This document shows, piece by piece, positions 1 to 8,654 of a DNA stretch of 64,000 bases. The stretch lies in assembly GCF_016865585.1 (NCBI RefSeq), contig NZ_JAESND010000002.1, forward strand, positions 372,001 to 436,000, in the 5' to 3' direction. The number at the start of each line of letters is the position of its first letter. The stretch's first letter is position 1. The notes beneath the pieces are model-generated. The model was not told the origin of the DNA and made no database searches. It worked only from the letters and a program-made list of their open reading frames with translations. The DNA comes from Jeongeupia naejangsanensis. Its GTDB lineage: Bacteria > Pseudomonadota > Gammaproteobacteria > Burkholderiales > Chitinibacteraceae. The translations under genes and the position numbers were made by a program.

Positions 1-367
1 AGAGTTTCTTCGGGTCACCCTTGACCACCAGCCAGCGCTGTCCGCCGGCTTCGACCATCTTGGCCTTGCTGCTGTCGTTCAGGATGACTTCGCCGCCGAC
101 GGCCTTGACGCCGACCGCAGGCGCCGAGGCGTTGGTGGCGGCCGGCTGGCCGCTCAGTGCCGAGGCGCTGTTGCCACGTTCCGGAATGGTGTAGCCGGTA
201 CCGGCGCTCGGTGCGGTCAGGTCCGGCGGGACTTCCAGCGTATTGTTCGACATGTTGTCGCTACCCGAACGGTAGTCGACCTTGCGTTGCAGCATCAGCT
301 GATCGCTCGAGCAGCCGGCGAGGCTGATGGCGATGGCGATCGGGATCAGGCGGAAAAGCGGTTTCAT
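1..367 (-). CDS. bamC: BamC outer-membrane assembly lipoprotein (partial)
   Basis: This is the N-terminal 122 codons of a BamC/NlpB-type lipoprotein; the 3' end lies outside the window. The first 19 residues form a lipoprotein signal with lipobox L16-A17-G18-C19. A low-complexity Ser/Ala/Pro stretch follows, then a domain beginning near residue 87 (VGGEVILNDSSKAK) that resembles the first BamC globular domain. BamC is a periplasm-facing subunit of the BAM complex, which folds beta-barrel proteins into the outer membrane. It starts 28 bases after the dapA stop on the same strand. The dapA-bamC order is widespread in proteobacteria and supports the call, since BamC sequences diverge strongly. 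Confidence 0.85.
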   Translation of the reverse strand, partial: MKPLFRLIPIAIAISLAGCSSDQLMLQRKVDYRSGSDNMSNNTLEVPPDLTAPSAGTGYTIPERGNSASALSGQPAATNASAPAVGVKAVGGEVILNDSSKAKMVEAGGQRWLVVKGDPKKL

Positions 368-395
368 CAGGTTCTTCGCTAAGGTTGGACGCGGC

Positions 396-1271
396 TCAGA
401 GCGCGCCGGCAGCTTGCATGGCTTGACGGACCGTGGCATGAGCGCCCTCGGACAGTCGGGTCAGCGGAAGGCGGATGCCGGTCGGGATCAGCCCCATCTG
501 TTCGAGTGCCCATTTCACCGGAATCGGGTTGGCTTCGACGAACAGTTGCTTGTGTAGACCCTGCAGTTGGTTGTTGAGTTCGCGCGCACCGGCAATGTCG
601 CCTGCACGTGCGGCTTTGCACATTTGCGCCATGATGCGGGGGGCGACATTGGCCGTGACCGAGATCACGCCATGGCCACCTTGCAGGATGAAGGCGAGGG
701 TCGAGCCGTCATCACCGCTGAGAATGGCGAAGCCTTTCGGCGCACGCCGGATCAGGTCGGCAGCGCGCTCCTGATCGGCAGTCGCATCCTTGACGCCAAC
801 GATGCCGGGAATTTCGGCGAGCCGCAGCACGGTGTCGTTGGACATGTCGGTGATGGTCCGGCCCGGCACGTTGTACAGCAGGGTCGGCAAGCCGCTTTCC
901 TCGGCGATGGCGCGGAAATGCAGGTACAGGCCTTCCTGGGTCGGCTTGTTGTAGTAAGGAACAACCGACAGGCCAAAGTCGGCGCCGACTTCCTTGGCGC
1001 GTTTGGACAGGTGGATGGCTTCGCGGGTCGAGTTGGCGCCGGTGCCGGCAATCACCGGGACGCGGCCTGCGGCTTGCTCGACGACAACGCGGATGATTTC
1101 GATATGTTCTTCGACACTGACGGTCGGCGATTCGCCGGTCGTGCCGACGGCGACGAGGCCGTTGGTGCCTTCGGCGATATGCCAGTCGACGAGCTTGCGC
1201 AAGCTCGCAAAATCGAGGCTGCCGTCTTCAAACATCGGGGTGGCCAGTGCCACCAAACTACCTGTCAACAT
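396..1271 (-). CDS. dapA: 4-hydroxy-tetrahydrodipicolinate synthase
   Basis: DapA condenses pyruvate with aspartate semialdehyde, the first committed step of lysine and diaminopimelate synthesis. The 291-residue protein has the family length. All catalytic residues fall at the E. coli positions: T44 and T45 in GTTGESPT, Y133 and R138 in YNVPGRT, and the Schiff-base lysine K161 in GVKDAT. The fold is a single TIM barrel in the cytoplasm. It is followed closely by bamC on the same strand and is probably co-transcribed with it. Lysine feedback cannot be judged from sequence alone. Confidence 0.97.
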   Translation of the reverse strand: MLTGSLVALATPMFEDGSLDFASLRKLVDWHIAEGTNGLVAVGTTGESPTVSVEEHIEIIRVVVEQAAGRVPVIAGTGANSTREAIHLSKRAKEVGADFGLSVVPYYNKPTQEGLYLHFRAIAEESGLPTLLYNVPGRTITDMSNDTVLRLAEIPGIVGVKDATADQERAADLIRRAPKGFAILSGDDGSTLAFILQGGHGVISVTANVAPRIMAQMCKAARAGDIAGARELNNQLQGLHKQLFVEANPIPVKWALEQMGLIPTGIRLPLTRLSEGAHATVRQAMQAAGAL

Positions 1272-1351
1272 GCCCGTTTACCCGTTCTGGTCATTAAACG
1301 ATCAGCCGGCATTCTAACCGGTGCTGGCGCGGGCGGGAACCCGCAAATGGG

Positions 1352-4300
1352 TCATTTACGCCGCCCGCCAAGCCGCCTGATCAGCCACGCGCCGAGGTCG
1401 TCGAGCCAGGTGAACACGACCGGGACGACGATCAGCGTCAGCAGCGTCGACGTGATGACGCCGCCGATGATCGCATGCGCCATCGGTGCACGCTGTTCCG
1501 AGCCTTCACCCAAGGCAAATGCCAGCGGCAACATGCCGACGATCATCGCCGCCGTTGTCATCAGGATCGGCCGCAGCCGCACGCGTCCCGCTTCGGCAAT
1601 GGCGTCAACGCGGGCCATGCCTTCGCGGCGAAGATGGTTGACGAAATCGACGAGAAGAATGGCGTTCTTCGTTACCAGACCCATCAGCATGATCACGCCG
1701 ATGATCGAGAAAATGTTCAGCGTGCTTCGCCACATAAGCAGCGCCAGCAGCACGCCGACGAGCGACAGCGGCAGCGAGGTCATGATCGCGAAGGGCTGCA
1801 GGAAGTGGCCGAACTGCGAGGCAAGGATCATGTAGATGAAAATGATGCCGAGCAGCAGTGCCGCCACCGCGTAGCCGGCCGACTCCTGCATGCTCTTGGT
1901 GTCGCCGCCGGCGACGAAGCGGTAGCCGGGCGGCAGCTTGAATTCGGCTTGCAGCTTGTCGATGTCACGCTGGACTTCGCCAGTGGTGCGGCCGGCGACG
2001 TTGGCGGTGATGTTGGCCTCGCGGAACAGGTTGCGCCGGTTGATCTGTACCGGGCTTTCGGCGGATTTGACCGTGGCGATTTCAGTCAGAGGCACGAGAA
2101 TCGGCAGTCCGTTGCCATCGCGCAGCGTGCTGGTGAAATAGATGCTTTCGAGGCTGGCGCGGTTGGCGCGCTCGGCGGCGGCGAGGCGGACATTGACGTC
2201 GTAGCTCTCGCCATCGGGCGCCAGCCAGGTGCCGCTTTCCTCGCCGGCGATCAGCGGACGCAATGCATTGCCGACCTGGGTCAGATCGAGGCCAAGGCTG
2301 GCGGCGCGATCGCGGTTGATGTCGATATCGAGCGCCGGGCGTGCGGCCTTCATGCTCGATTCGACGTCGACGAGACCCGGAATGGCGTTCAATCGTTGCG
2401 TGAACTCGCGGCTGAGCGTACCAAGCCGAACCAGATCGGTGCCCTGAAGCGAAATCTGGATGGCCTTGCCTTCGGGGCCACCACCACCCAGCGGCATCAG
2501 CGAGCGGATCGACACGCCGGCAATCGTGGTGATCCGGGCGCGGAACGCCGTGATCAGCTCGTTCTGGCTGCGGTGGCGGGTTTTCTTCGGCGTCAGCATG
2601 ATCACCATGCGCGCACTGTTTTTGCCCTGTGCGCCGCCGGTGTTGATCGCGGTATACGTCTCGCGGACTTCCGGGAAGGTTTTGAGGGCGGCTTCGATCT
2701 GCCGGGTTTTGGCGGTCGTGTAGTCGAGCGACGAGCCGACCGGTGTTTCGAACTGCAGCGACACCTTGGACAGATCGGGCTTGGGGACGAATTCCGCACC
2801 GATGAAGCGCGCCAGCATGAAGGCGGCGACGAGGCTGGCAACGGCAATGCCGATCACCGCAAGCCGGTGCGCCAGACTCCAGCGGATCAGCGCGCTGTAG
2901 CGCGTCGCCAGCCAGTCCATCCCGTTTTCGAAGGCGTCGAGCAGCTTGCCGAGCGGGCGTTTGCCGCCATGGACGTGCGGGTCGGCCCAGATCGACGACA
3001 GCATCGGGTCGAGCGTGAACGAGACGAACATCGAGATCAGCACCGCCGCGCAGACGGTCAGGCCGAACTGGTGGAAGAACTTGCCGATGATGCCGCCCAT
3101 GAAGCCGACCGGCAGGAAGACCGCGACGATGGTCGATGTCGTTGCCAGTACGGCGAGCCCGATTTCGCGCGTGCCGTCGATGGCTGCGTTGTAATGGTCC
3201 TTGCCGAGTGCCGCATGGCGGACGATGTTCTCGCGCACGACGATGGCATCGTCGATCAGCAACCCGATGCACAGGGACAGCGCCATCATCGTCATCACGT
3301 TGATCGTGAAGCCGGCAATATAGAGCGCGAAAAAGGTGCCGATCAGCGCCACCGGCAGCGTCAGGCCGGTGATGACCGTGCTGCGCCATGAGCCGAGGAA
3401 GACGAAGACGATAGCGATCGTCAGCAGAGCGCCTTCGATCATCGTCGTCTTGACGTCGGCCAGCGAGGCGCGGATGCCTTCGGCGTTGTCGCTGAGGACG
3501 GACAGCTGAATGCCTTCGCCGGCGTATTCCTTGTTGAGCTTGTCCATCTCGGCGCGGATCCGGTCGCTGACTTCGACCGTATTGGCGCCGTTGACCTTCT
3601 TGATGTCGATCGAGATGGCGCGCTGGCCGTTGACCAGCGCCAGACTGTCCTCCTCGGCCTGGCCGTCACGGACGGTAGCAATGTCGCCGAGGTAAGCCGG
3701 TGCGCCGTTGCGCCAGGCAACGATGATCTTGGCGAATTCGGCCGGCGTTGTCAGTCGGCCCTTGATCTGTACGACTTCTTCGCGACCGCGCGACTGGATC
3801 GTGCCAACGGGGACTTCGGCGTTCTGCGCCCGCAGTGCGCTCATGACGTCGTTGACGCCGACTTTCAGCTCGGCCAGTTTTTCCGGCCGCAGCACGACTT
3901 CGATCTGTCGCGAGATCGCGCCGACCAGTTCGGCCTGGCCGACCCCCTGGATGGTCTCGAAACGCTTTTTGAAGACCTGCTGGGCCCGGCTGGTCAGTTC
4001 CCGCGGGCTGAGCCGGTCCGAGCGCAGGACCAGCGAGGCGATGGGCAGGTCGTCCGGACTGTAGCGGCTGATCGTCGGTGTCTTGACCTCGTCGCGGAAG
4101 CCGGGCGTGACGGCGGCGACTTTCTCGCGCACATCCTGAACGGCAGCCTCGGGGTCGACCGAGAGATCGAACTGGGCAACGACGACCGACAAGCCCTGGT
4201 ACGAGAACGAAAACAGCTCGTCGAGGCCGTTGACGGTGTTGAGCGACTCCTCGATTTTCCTGGTGACGTCCGACTCGACGATTTCGGGCGATGCGCCGGG

Positions 4301-4453
4301 ATACGAGGTGCTGACGACGACGACCGGAAACTTGACGTCCGGCAGCTCTTCAACCGGCAGGCGCTTGATCGAGAACAGCCCCAGTACCAGTAGCGACAAC
4401 ATCATCATTGTCGCGAATACGGGGTTCTGGATGCTGATACGGGTGAACCACAT
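1352..4453 (-). CDS. RND-type multidrug efflux permease (HAE1 family)
   Basis: This 1033-residue inner-membrane pump is of AcrB/MexB type and exports drugs or other hydrophobic compounds using the proton gradient. The layout is typical: a first membrane helix at about residues 10-30, a large periplasmic porter/docking loop, a helix bundle from about residue 335, a second periplasmic loop, and a final helix bundle. The proton-relay pair D401-D402 sits in IGLLIDDAIVVREN on the fourth helix. The adaptor gene lies 51 bases upstream on the same strand, so the two form an operon. No outer-membrane TolC-like gene is adjacent, so the exit duct must be encoded elsewhere. Substrate cannot be assigned. 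Confidence 0.93.
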   Translation of the reverse strand: MWFTRISIQNPVFATMMMLSLLVLGLFSIKRLPVEELPDVKFPVVVVSTSYPGASPEIVESDVTRKIEESLNTVNGLDELFSFSYQGLSVVVAQFDLSVDPEAAVQDVREKVAAVTPGFRDEVKTPTISRYSPDDLPIASLVLRSDRLSPRELTSRAQQVFKKRFETIQGVGQAELVGAISRQIEVVLRPEKLAELKVGVNDVMSALRAQNAEVPVGTIQSRGREEVVQIKGRLTTPAEFAKIIVAWRNGAPAYLGDIATVRDGQAEEDSLALVNGQRAISIDIKKVNGANTVEVSDRIRAEMDKLNKEYAGEGIQLSVLSDNAEGIRASLADVKTTMIEGALLTIAIVFVFLGSWRSTVITGLTLPVALIGTFFALYIAGFTINVMTMMALSLCIGLLIDDAIVVRENIVRHAALGKDHYNAAIDGTREIGLAVLATTSTIVAVFLPVGFMGGIIGKFFHQFGLTVCAAVLISMFVSFTLDPMLSSIWADPHVHGGKRPLGKLLDAFENGMDWLATRYSALIRWSLAHRLAVIGIAVASLVAAFMLARFIGAEFVPKPDLSKVSLQFETPVGSSLDYTTAKTRQIEAALKTFPEVRETYTAINTGGAQGKNSARMVIMLTPKKTRHRSQNELITAFRARITTIAGVSIRSLMPLGGGGPEGKAIQISLQGTDLVRLGTLSREFTQRLNAIPGLVDVESSMKAARPALDIDINRDRAASLGLDLTQVGNALRPLIAGEESGTWLAPDGESYDVNVRLAAAERANRASLESIYFTSTLRDGNGLPILVPLTEIATVKSAESPVQINRRNLFREANITANVAGRTTGEVQRDIDKLQAEFKLPPGYRFVAGGDTKSMQESAGYAVAALLLGIIFIYMILASQFGHFLQPFAIMTSLPLSLVGVLLALLMWRSTLNIFSIIGVIMLMGLVTKNAILLVDFVNHLRREGMARVDAIAEAGRVRLRPILMTTAAMIVGMLPLAFALGEGSEQRAPMAHAIIGGVITSTLLTLIVVPVVFTWLDDLGAWLIRRLGGRRK

Positions 4454-4504
4454 CGGCGGGCTCCTGGTCCTGCTCGAGTCGCTGCTTCGCGCTCGGAAAG
4501 ACGT

Positions 4505-5626
4505 TTATCTGGATGGCTGCGCGGCGGGCAGCTTGACCTGGGTGCCCGCGCTGAGCGAGACGTTGCTTGCCAGTACGATGGCGCCGGGCTTGATGCCTCC
4601 GGTGATTTCGATCCGGGCGCGCGCTTCGTCCCTGGCTCCGGTTGTTACGACCTTGCGGACCAGTTTGCCGGACTCGATGGCAAGCACGTATTGCTCGCCG
4701 TTTTCGTCGCGTACTGCGGGTAGTGGGAGGTTCGCTACACGGGCATGCGTGGCAATCTCGATCAAACCTTGTGCGAAAAGCCCGCTGCGCAAGGCCTCGT
4801 GCTGCTGATCGATGCGGATGTAGACCGGCACTGCTTTGGAGGTTTCGCTGACGCTGGGGTTGATGCGCGCAATATGGCCGCTGAACCGGTCGGGGAAGCC
4901 GTCGATGGTGAAGCGGACCTGCTGGTCGGGTGCGATTTCGCCGATGCGGCGTGCCGGTACGTTGGCGACGAGCTCCAGACTGCCCAGATCGACCACGGTC
5001 AGCAGCTTGCCGTTGATGCCGACATGCTGGCCCGGATCGACAAAACGATCGGCCACCATGCCGTCGAATGGCGCGGCGATGACGGCCTTGGCCAGTGCCT
5101 GCTGTGCGAGGCCGAGCTGTGCCTCGGCGGCCCGGGTGTCGGCGATGGCCGATTGAAGCTGGTTCTGCGTGGTGTCGAACGCGTTCTTTGAAATGAAGTT
5201 CTGCTTCAGCAAGTCCTGATTGCGCTCGCTCAGTTTCCGGTTGTAAGCCAGCAAGTCTCGGCTTTTGGCGAGCTGGGCTTGCGCGACGGCGAACTGGCGC
5301 TGGAGGTCGTTGGCGTCGAGGCGGGCCAGAACCTGACCGCGACGGACGTGCTGGCCGGGGCGGACGTCGACCGAGGAGACCTGGCCTTCCACTTGCGCGG
5401 TGATCGTTGTTTGCTGCTCTGCCTGCAGGGTGCCGGTGATGGCCAGCGTATGCGTGACATCCCCCTGCGTGACACGGACGATGTCTTCGGGCGCCAGCTC
5501 GACGGCTGCGCTCTTGTTTGCCACAGTGGGCGTTGTGGCGGGGCGATGCGTGTTGGCCGCGATGAGTACACCTGCGCCGATGACGGCCAGTACGGCAATC
5601 AGGAGCGTGCGGGGGCGGAGTTTCAT
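4505..5626 (-). CDS. RND efflux periplasmic adaptor (membrane fusion protein)
   Basis: A 373-residue HlyD/AcrA-type adaptor that links the inner-membrane pump to an outer-membrane channel. It begins with an uncleaved-looking membrane anchor (about residues 5-25, no lipobox), followed by a lipoyl/barrel-sandwich half (VEGQVSSVDVRPGQHVRRGQVLARLD), an alpha-helical hairpin (about 105-165), the second lipoyl half (APFDGMVADRFVDPGQHV) and a beta-barrel. I chose the ATG at 5626 because the anchor begins there; an in-frame start at 5662 would add 12 residues unlike a signal sequence. It lies 51 bases upstream of the permease and 85 bases downstream of prpD. Confidence 0.9.
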   Translation of the reverse strand: MKLRPRTLLIAVLAVIGAGVLIAANTHRPATTPTVANKSAAVELAPEDIVRVTQGDVTHTLAITGTLQAEQQTTITAQVEGQVSSVDVRPGQHVRRGQVLARLDANDLQRQFAVAQAQLAKSRDLLAYNRKLSERNQDLLKQNFISKNAFDTTQNQLQSAIADTRAAEAQLGLAQQALAKAVIAAPFDGMVADRFVDPGQHVGINGKLLTVVDLGSLELVANVPARRIGEIAPDQQVRFTIDGFPDRFSGHIARINPSVSETSKAVPVYIRIDQQHEALRSGLFAQGLIEIATHARVANLPLPAVRDENGEQYVLAIESGKLVRKVVTTGARDEARARIEITGGIKPGAIVLASNVSLSAGTQVKLPAAQPSR

Positions 5627-5711
5627 CGGCCTGAATCCTGGGTGAACGGGGCAGCGCCGCATTCTAATCGTTCTGCGGCCTGCTCAGCCAGACGGTTCAC
5701 CGCTGCAGGCG

Positions 5712-7124
5712 TCAGCCGACGGTTTGATCGACCAGTTCGGAAACGGGGCTGGTGCTGTTGTTCGGGTCGAGTATCTGTTCGACCAGCGCCTGTTGCCTCG
5801 CAGCGCCGAGGTGCTGGGCGCTGTTGCGGACGAACTTGTCGATCAGGTGCGGACGGGCCTCGGCGCGACGCAGCCGGTGGCCGAGCGGGAATTCAACCGT
5901 GGCGGCAATATCGGGGCTGCCGTCGTTGAAGCGGATGCGGATGCCGTTGGCAATGCTGCGTCGCTGCGGGTCGAGATAGTCCCGGCTCCATTGCGGGTGT
6001 TCGGCTGTGGAGATCCTCGCGCGCAAGCGTTCGATGCGCGGATCGTTACCGACGTCGTCCTCGTAATCGGCCGCGGTCAGGTTCCCGCGCAGCAGGGCCA
6101 CTGCGGTCATGTATTGCAGGCAGTGATCCCGTGCTGCCGGATTGGTCAGCGGCCCGTCACGGGCGATGATGCGCAGCGCTGCTTCGGTGGTGCTGATGTC
6201 GATGTGGTCGATGCAGTCGAACCGGCCGATCAATTGCGGGTGCAGCTCGATCGCGGCTTCGACGGCGGTCTGGCCGTGAAATTCGGCAGGGTGCGCAACC
6301 TTGAACAGAATGTGTTCCATGACGTAGCTGCCGAGGGGCTGGGCAAGGACGACGCTCTGGCCCCGGAAGAGTGTGTCCTGAAATCCCCAGATCGGCGTGG
6401 TGATCGAGGTCGGGTAGCCCAGCTCGCCCTTGTGCGTCAGCAGCGCCAGCCAGACCGCGCGACTGGCTGCATCGCCGGCCGCCCACGATTTCCGTGGTCC
6501 GGCATTCGGTGCGTGCCGGTAAACACGCAGTGGCGTGCCATCGAGCCAGGCGTGGGATACCGCGTTGATCACGTCGTCGCGGCTGCCGCCGAGCATCCGC
6601 ATGACCACGGCGCAGCTGGCAACCTTGACCAGCAACACGTGATCGAGCCCGACGCGGTTGAAGGCGTTGCCCAGTGCGAGCACACCCTGGATTTCATAGC
6701 TCTGGATCATCGCGTTCAGCAATTGCCCGAGCGTGACCACGTGGCCGTTGCGGCAGCGCCAGTCGGCAATTGCAAGGAGCGCGCCCAGATTGTCGGATGG
6801 ATGGGCCCACTCCGCCGCCAGCCAGGTGTCGTTGTAGTCGAGCCAGCGGATCAGTGTGGTGGCATCAAAAGCCGCCTTGACCGGGTCGAGCAGTTCGCCG
6901 CTACCGATGACGCGCGCGCCCTTGGGGACACGGGTACCCGGGAGCGTGGGGCCCAGCAGGCGGGTGCAGGCAGGGTGGTCGAGCGCGGCAACCGCGCAGC
7001 CGATGCTGTCGAGCAGGCAGAGCCGTGCGGTTGCGATGGCCTCCTCGCTGGGTTCGAACGGCTGGCAGACATAGTCGGCGATGGTCTGCAGGATGGCGTC
7101 GGCATGGCTCGATGGTAAGGTCAT
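5712..7124 (-). CDS. prpD: MmgE/PrpD family 2-methylcitrate dehydratase
   Basis: PrpD dehydrates 2-methylcitrate to 2-methyl-cis-aconitate in propionate catabolism; some members also act on citrate. The 470-residue protein is close to the usual length of about 480. Its N-terminal all-helical half contains family blocks such as LLDSIGCAVAAL, RWLDYNDTW and AEWAHPSDNLGALLA. The lid domain contains KVAHPAEFHGQTAVEAA. The start overlaps the prpC stop by 4 bases (ATGA), which implies translational coupling. Substrate assignment rests on the family and on the adjacent 2-methylcitrate synthase. Confidence 0.92.
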   Translation of the reverse strand: MTLPSSHADAILQTIADYVCQPFEPSEEAIATARLCLLDSIGCAVAALDHPACTRLLGPTLPGTRVPKGARVIGSGELLDPVKAAFDATTLIRWLDYNDTWLAAEWAHPSDNLGALLAIADWRCRNGHVVTLGQLLNAMIQSYEIQGVLALGNAFNRVGLDHVLLVKVASCAVVMRMLGGSRDDVINAVSHAWLDGTPLRVYRHAPNAGPRKSWAAGDAASRAVWLALLTHKGELGYPTSITTPIWGFQDTLFRGQSVVLAQPLGSYVMEHILFKVAHPAEFHGQTAVEAAIELHPQLIGRFDCIDHIDISTTEAALRIIARDGPLTNPAARDHCLQYMTAVALLRGNLTAADYEDDVGNDPRIERLRARISTAEHPQWSRDYLDPQRRSIANGIRIRFNDGSPDIAATVEFPLGHRLRRAEARPHLIDKFVRNSAQHLGAARQQALVEQILDPNNSTSPVSELVDQTVG

Positions 7125-8272
7125 GCACTGCGCTCCTCGATGGCCGGGACGTGGCGTTCGTCCGGGCCGGTGTAGACGGCAGTGGGGCGAATGATCTTGC
7201 CGCTGCCACGCTGCTCGATCGCATGTGCGGCCCAGCCTGCGGTACGGGCAATGACGAAAAGTGGCGTAAACAGCGCGGTGGGGATGCCGAGCATGTGATA
7301 GGCCGGTGCTGCGTACCAGTCCAGATTGGGGAACAGCCCTTTTTCACGCAGCATGACGGATTCGAGACGCTCTGCGATTTCGAACAGGCGCGGGTTGCCA
7401 CCGGTCTGGCCGAGTCGCTGGGCGATGGTCTTGATGACCGCACTGCGCGGGTCGACGCGGGTATAAACCGGATGGCCGAAGCCGATGACGACTTCGTGCT
7501 CGCCAAGCCGGCGGACGATGTCGTTTTCCGCCTGATCCGCCGTGTCGTAGCGGGCGATGACGTCCATCGCAACCTCGTTGGCGCCGCCGTGCTTGGGCCC
7601 CTTGAGGGCGCCGATACCGGCGCAGATGCAGCTGTACAGATCGGCGCCGGTGCTGGCGACTACGCGGTTGGCGAAAGTCGATGCGTTGAATTCGTGCTCC
7701 GCATACAGGATCAACGACTGATCCAGTGCCCGGATGTGCTCGGGCGAGGCGGGTTGTCCCCGCAGCAGGTGAAGAAACTGACCGGCGATGCTGGCATCGC
7801 TGGTGGCGGTGTCGATGCGCCGACCGTGGTGACTGAAGTGATACCAGTACAGCAGGAGTGAAGGCAGTGCCGCAAGCAGGCGATCAGCGATGTCGCGGGC
7901 GCCCGCCGTACCGTGTTCGTCCTTTTCCGGCAGGACGCAGCCGAGCGTTGAAACACCGCTGCGCAAGGCGTCCATCGGGTGGGTTGCGGCAGGGATGTGC
8001 TCGAGCGTGACGAGTACTTCGTGAGGGAGCCCGCGGGCCTCGACCAGTCGTTGCCGGTATTGCGAAAGCGCAGCTTCGTCCGGGAGTCGGCCATGGATCA
8101 GCAGATGGCCGACTTCCTCGAAAGCACAGCCTTGCGCCAACTCAAGAATCGGGTAGCCCCGGTAGTGTAAGTTGTCACCATTCCGCCCGACGGTGCATAT
8201 GGCCGTCTCGCCCGCTGCAATGCCGGAGAGCGCAACTGACTTCTTTGGCGGGGGCGAAGACGGGGCTTCCAT
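7121..8272 (-). CDS. prpC: 2-methylcitrate synthase
   Basis: PrpC condenses propionyl-CoA with oxaloacetate. The 383-residue protein is a short citrate-synthase-fold enzyme, smaller than the gltA product in this window (428 residues). Catalytic blocks are visible: a His in AEHEFNASTFANRV, a His in GPKHGGANEVAMD, the FGHPVYTRVDPR loop and the Asp in FPNLDWYAA. Pairing with prpD separates it from a second citrate synthase. The start at 8272 has a GGAG ribosome site 7 bases upstream. It is the first gene of a minus-strand unit divergent from nagE. No prpB-like lyase precedes it, which is unusual. Confidence 0.92.
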   Translation of the reverse strand: MEAPSSPPPKKSVALSGIAAGETAICTVGRNGDNLHYRGYPILELAQGCAFEEVGHLLIHGRLPDEAALSQYRQRLVEARGLPHEVLVTLEHIPAATHPMDALRSGVSTLGCVLPEKDEHGTAGARDIADRLLAALPSLLLYWYHFSHHGRRIDTATSDASIAGQFLHLLRGQPASPEHIRALDQSLILYAEHEFNASTFANRVVASTGADLYSCICAGIGALKGPKHGGANEVAMDVIARYDTADQAENDIVRRLGEHEVVIGFGHPVYTRVDPRSAVIKTIAQRLGQTGGNPRLFEIAERLESVMLREKGLFPNLDWYAAPAYHMLGIPTALFTPLFVIARTAGWAAHAIEQRGSGKIIRPTAVYTGPDERHVPAIEERSA

Positions 8273-8654
8273 GGTCGTGCTCCGGGCTGCGTGAATGGAG
8301 GGCAGCGGCGCGCCAAAATCAGTGTGTGGAATTCATCCGTGTATTCATCAGGATAGGAGATTTCCCCTGTCGAATAAGTCGGGATGGATTGCCAGAGTCC
8401 GGTTACAAATGGAAAAATCGGCCGCGCCTAGCCAGAAGTACTAATTTATTTACGTTAGCCTTTGGTTCTCATGTCATTTTATTTGACATGAAGTCAGACA
8501 AGAGGCGGAATGGGCAAGGCAAGCGGGCAGAAAAAAGCCCGGGGAAGTAGTAAACACTGTAGTTGATGCCGTTTTCGTCAGATAACGGGATTGTCTAGGT
8601 GAAGTGGGGTCACTCGGTGGCGTCCTGCTGTGAACGCGATAAAGGGGGTAGGGT
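8273..8654. promoter_or_regulatory. Divergent prpC / nagE control region
   Basis: This 382-base gene-free interval separates the divergent starts of prpC and nagE and is more A/T-rich than its surroundings. On the prpC side there is a direct repeat ATTCATC-N5-ATTCATC (8331-8349). On the nagE side there is a perfect inverted repeat (8470-8490, listed separately) and a weaker one, CCGTT-N10-AACGG (8569-8588). I could not fix promoter hexamers with confidence. No convincing small gene is present: the open frame at 8245-8550 starts inside prpC and has no family resemblance. Confidence 0.6.
8470..8490. promoter_or_regulatory. Candidate operator: 7-7-7 inverted repeat upstream of nagE
   Basis: The sequence is CATGTCA-N7-TGACATG, with perfect 7-base arms and an all-A/T spacer. 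It lies 165 bases before the nagE start in the prpC/nagE intergenic region. The symmetry and spacing suit a dimeric repressor or activator. The regulator is not identifiable here, and control of prpC rather than nagE is equally possible. Confidence 0.45.

Noticed and set aside
1475-3391. 638-codon plus-strand frame opposite the RND permease
   Set aside because: Repetitive Arg/Gly/Asp/His composition typical of antisense translation in G/C-rich DNA; the permease on the minus strand explains the region.
5712-8272. prpC as a second ordinary citrate synthase
   Set aside because: Its shorter length, the overlap with prpD, and the presence of a full-length gltA in the TCA block favour 2-methylcitrate synthase.
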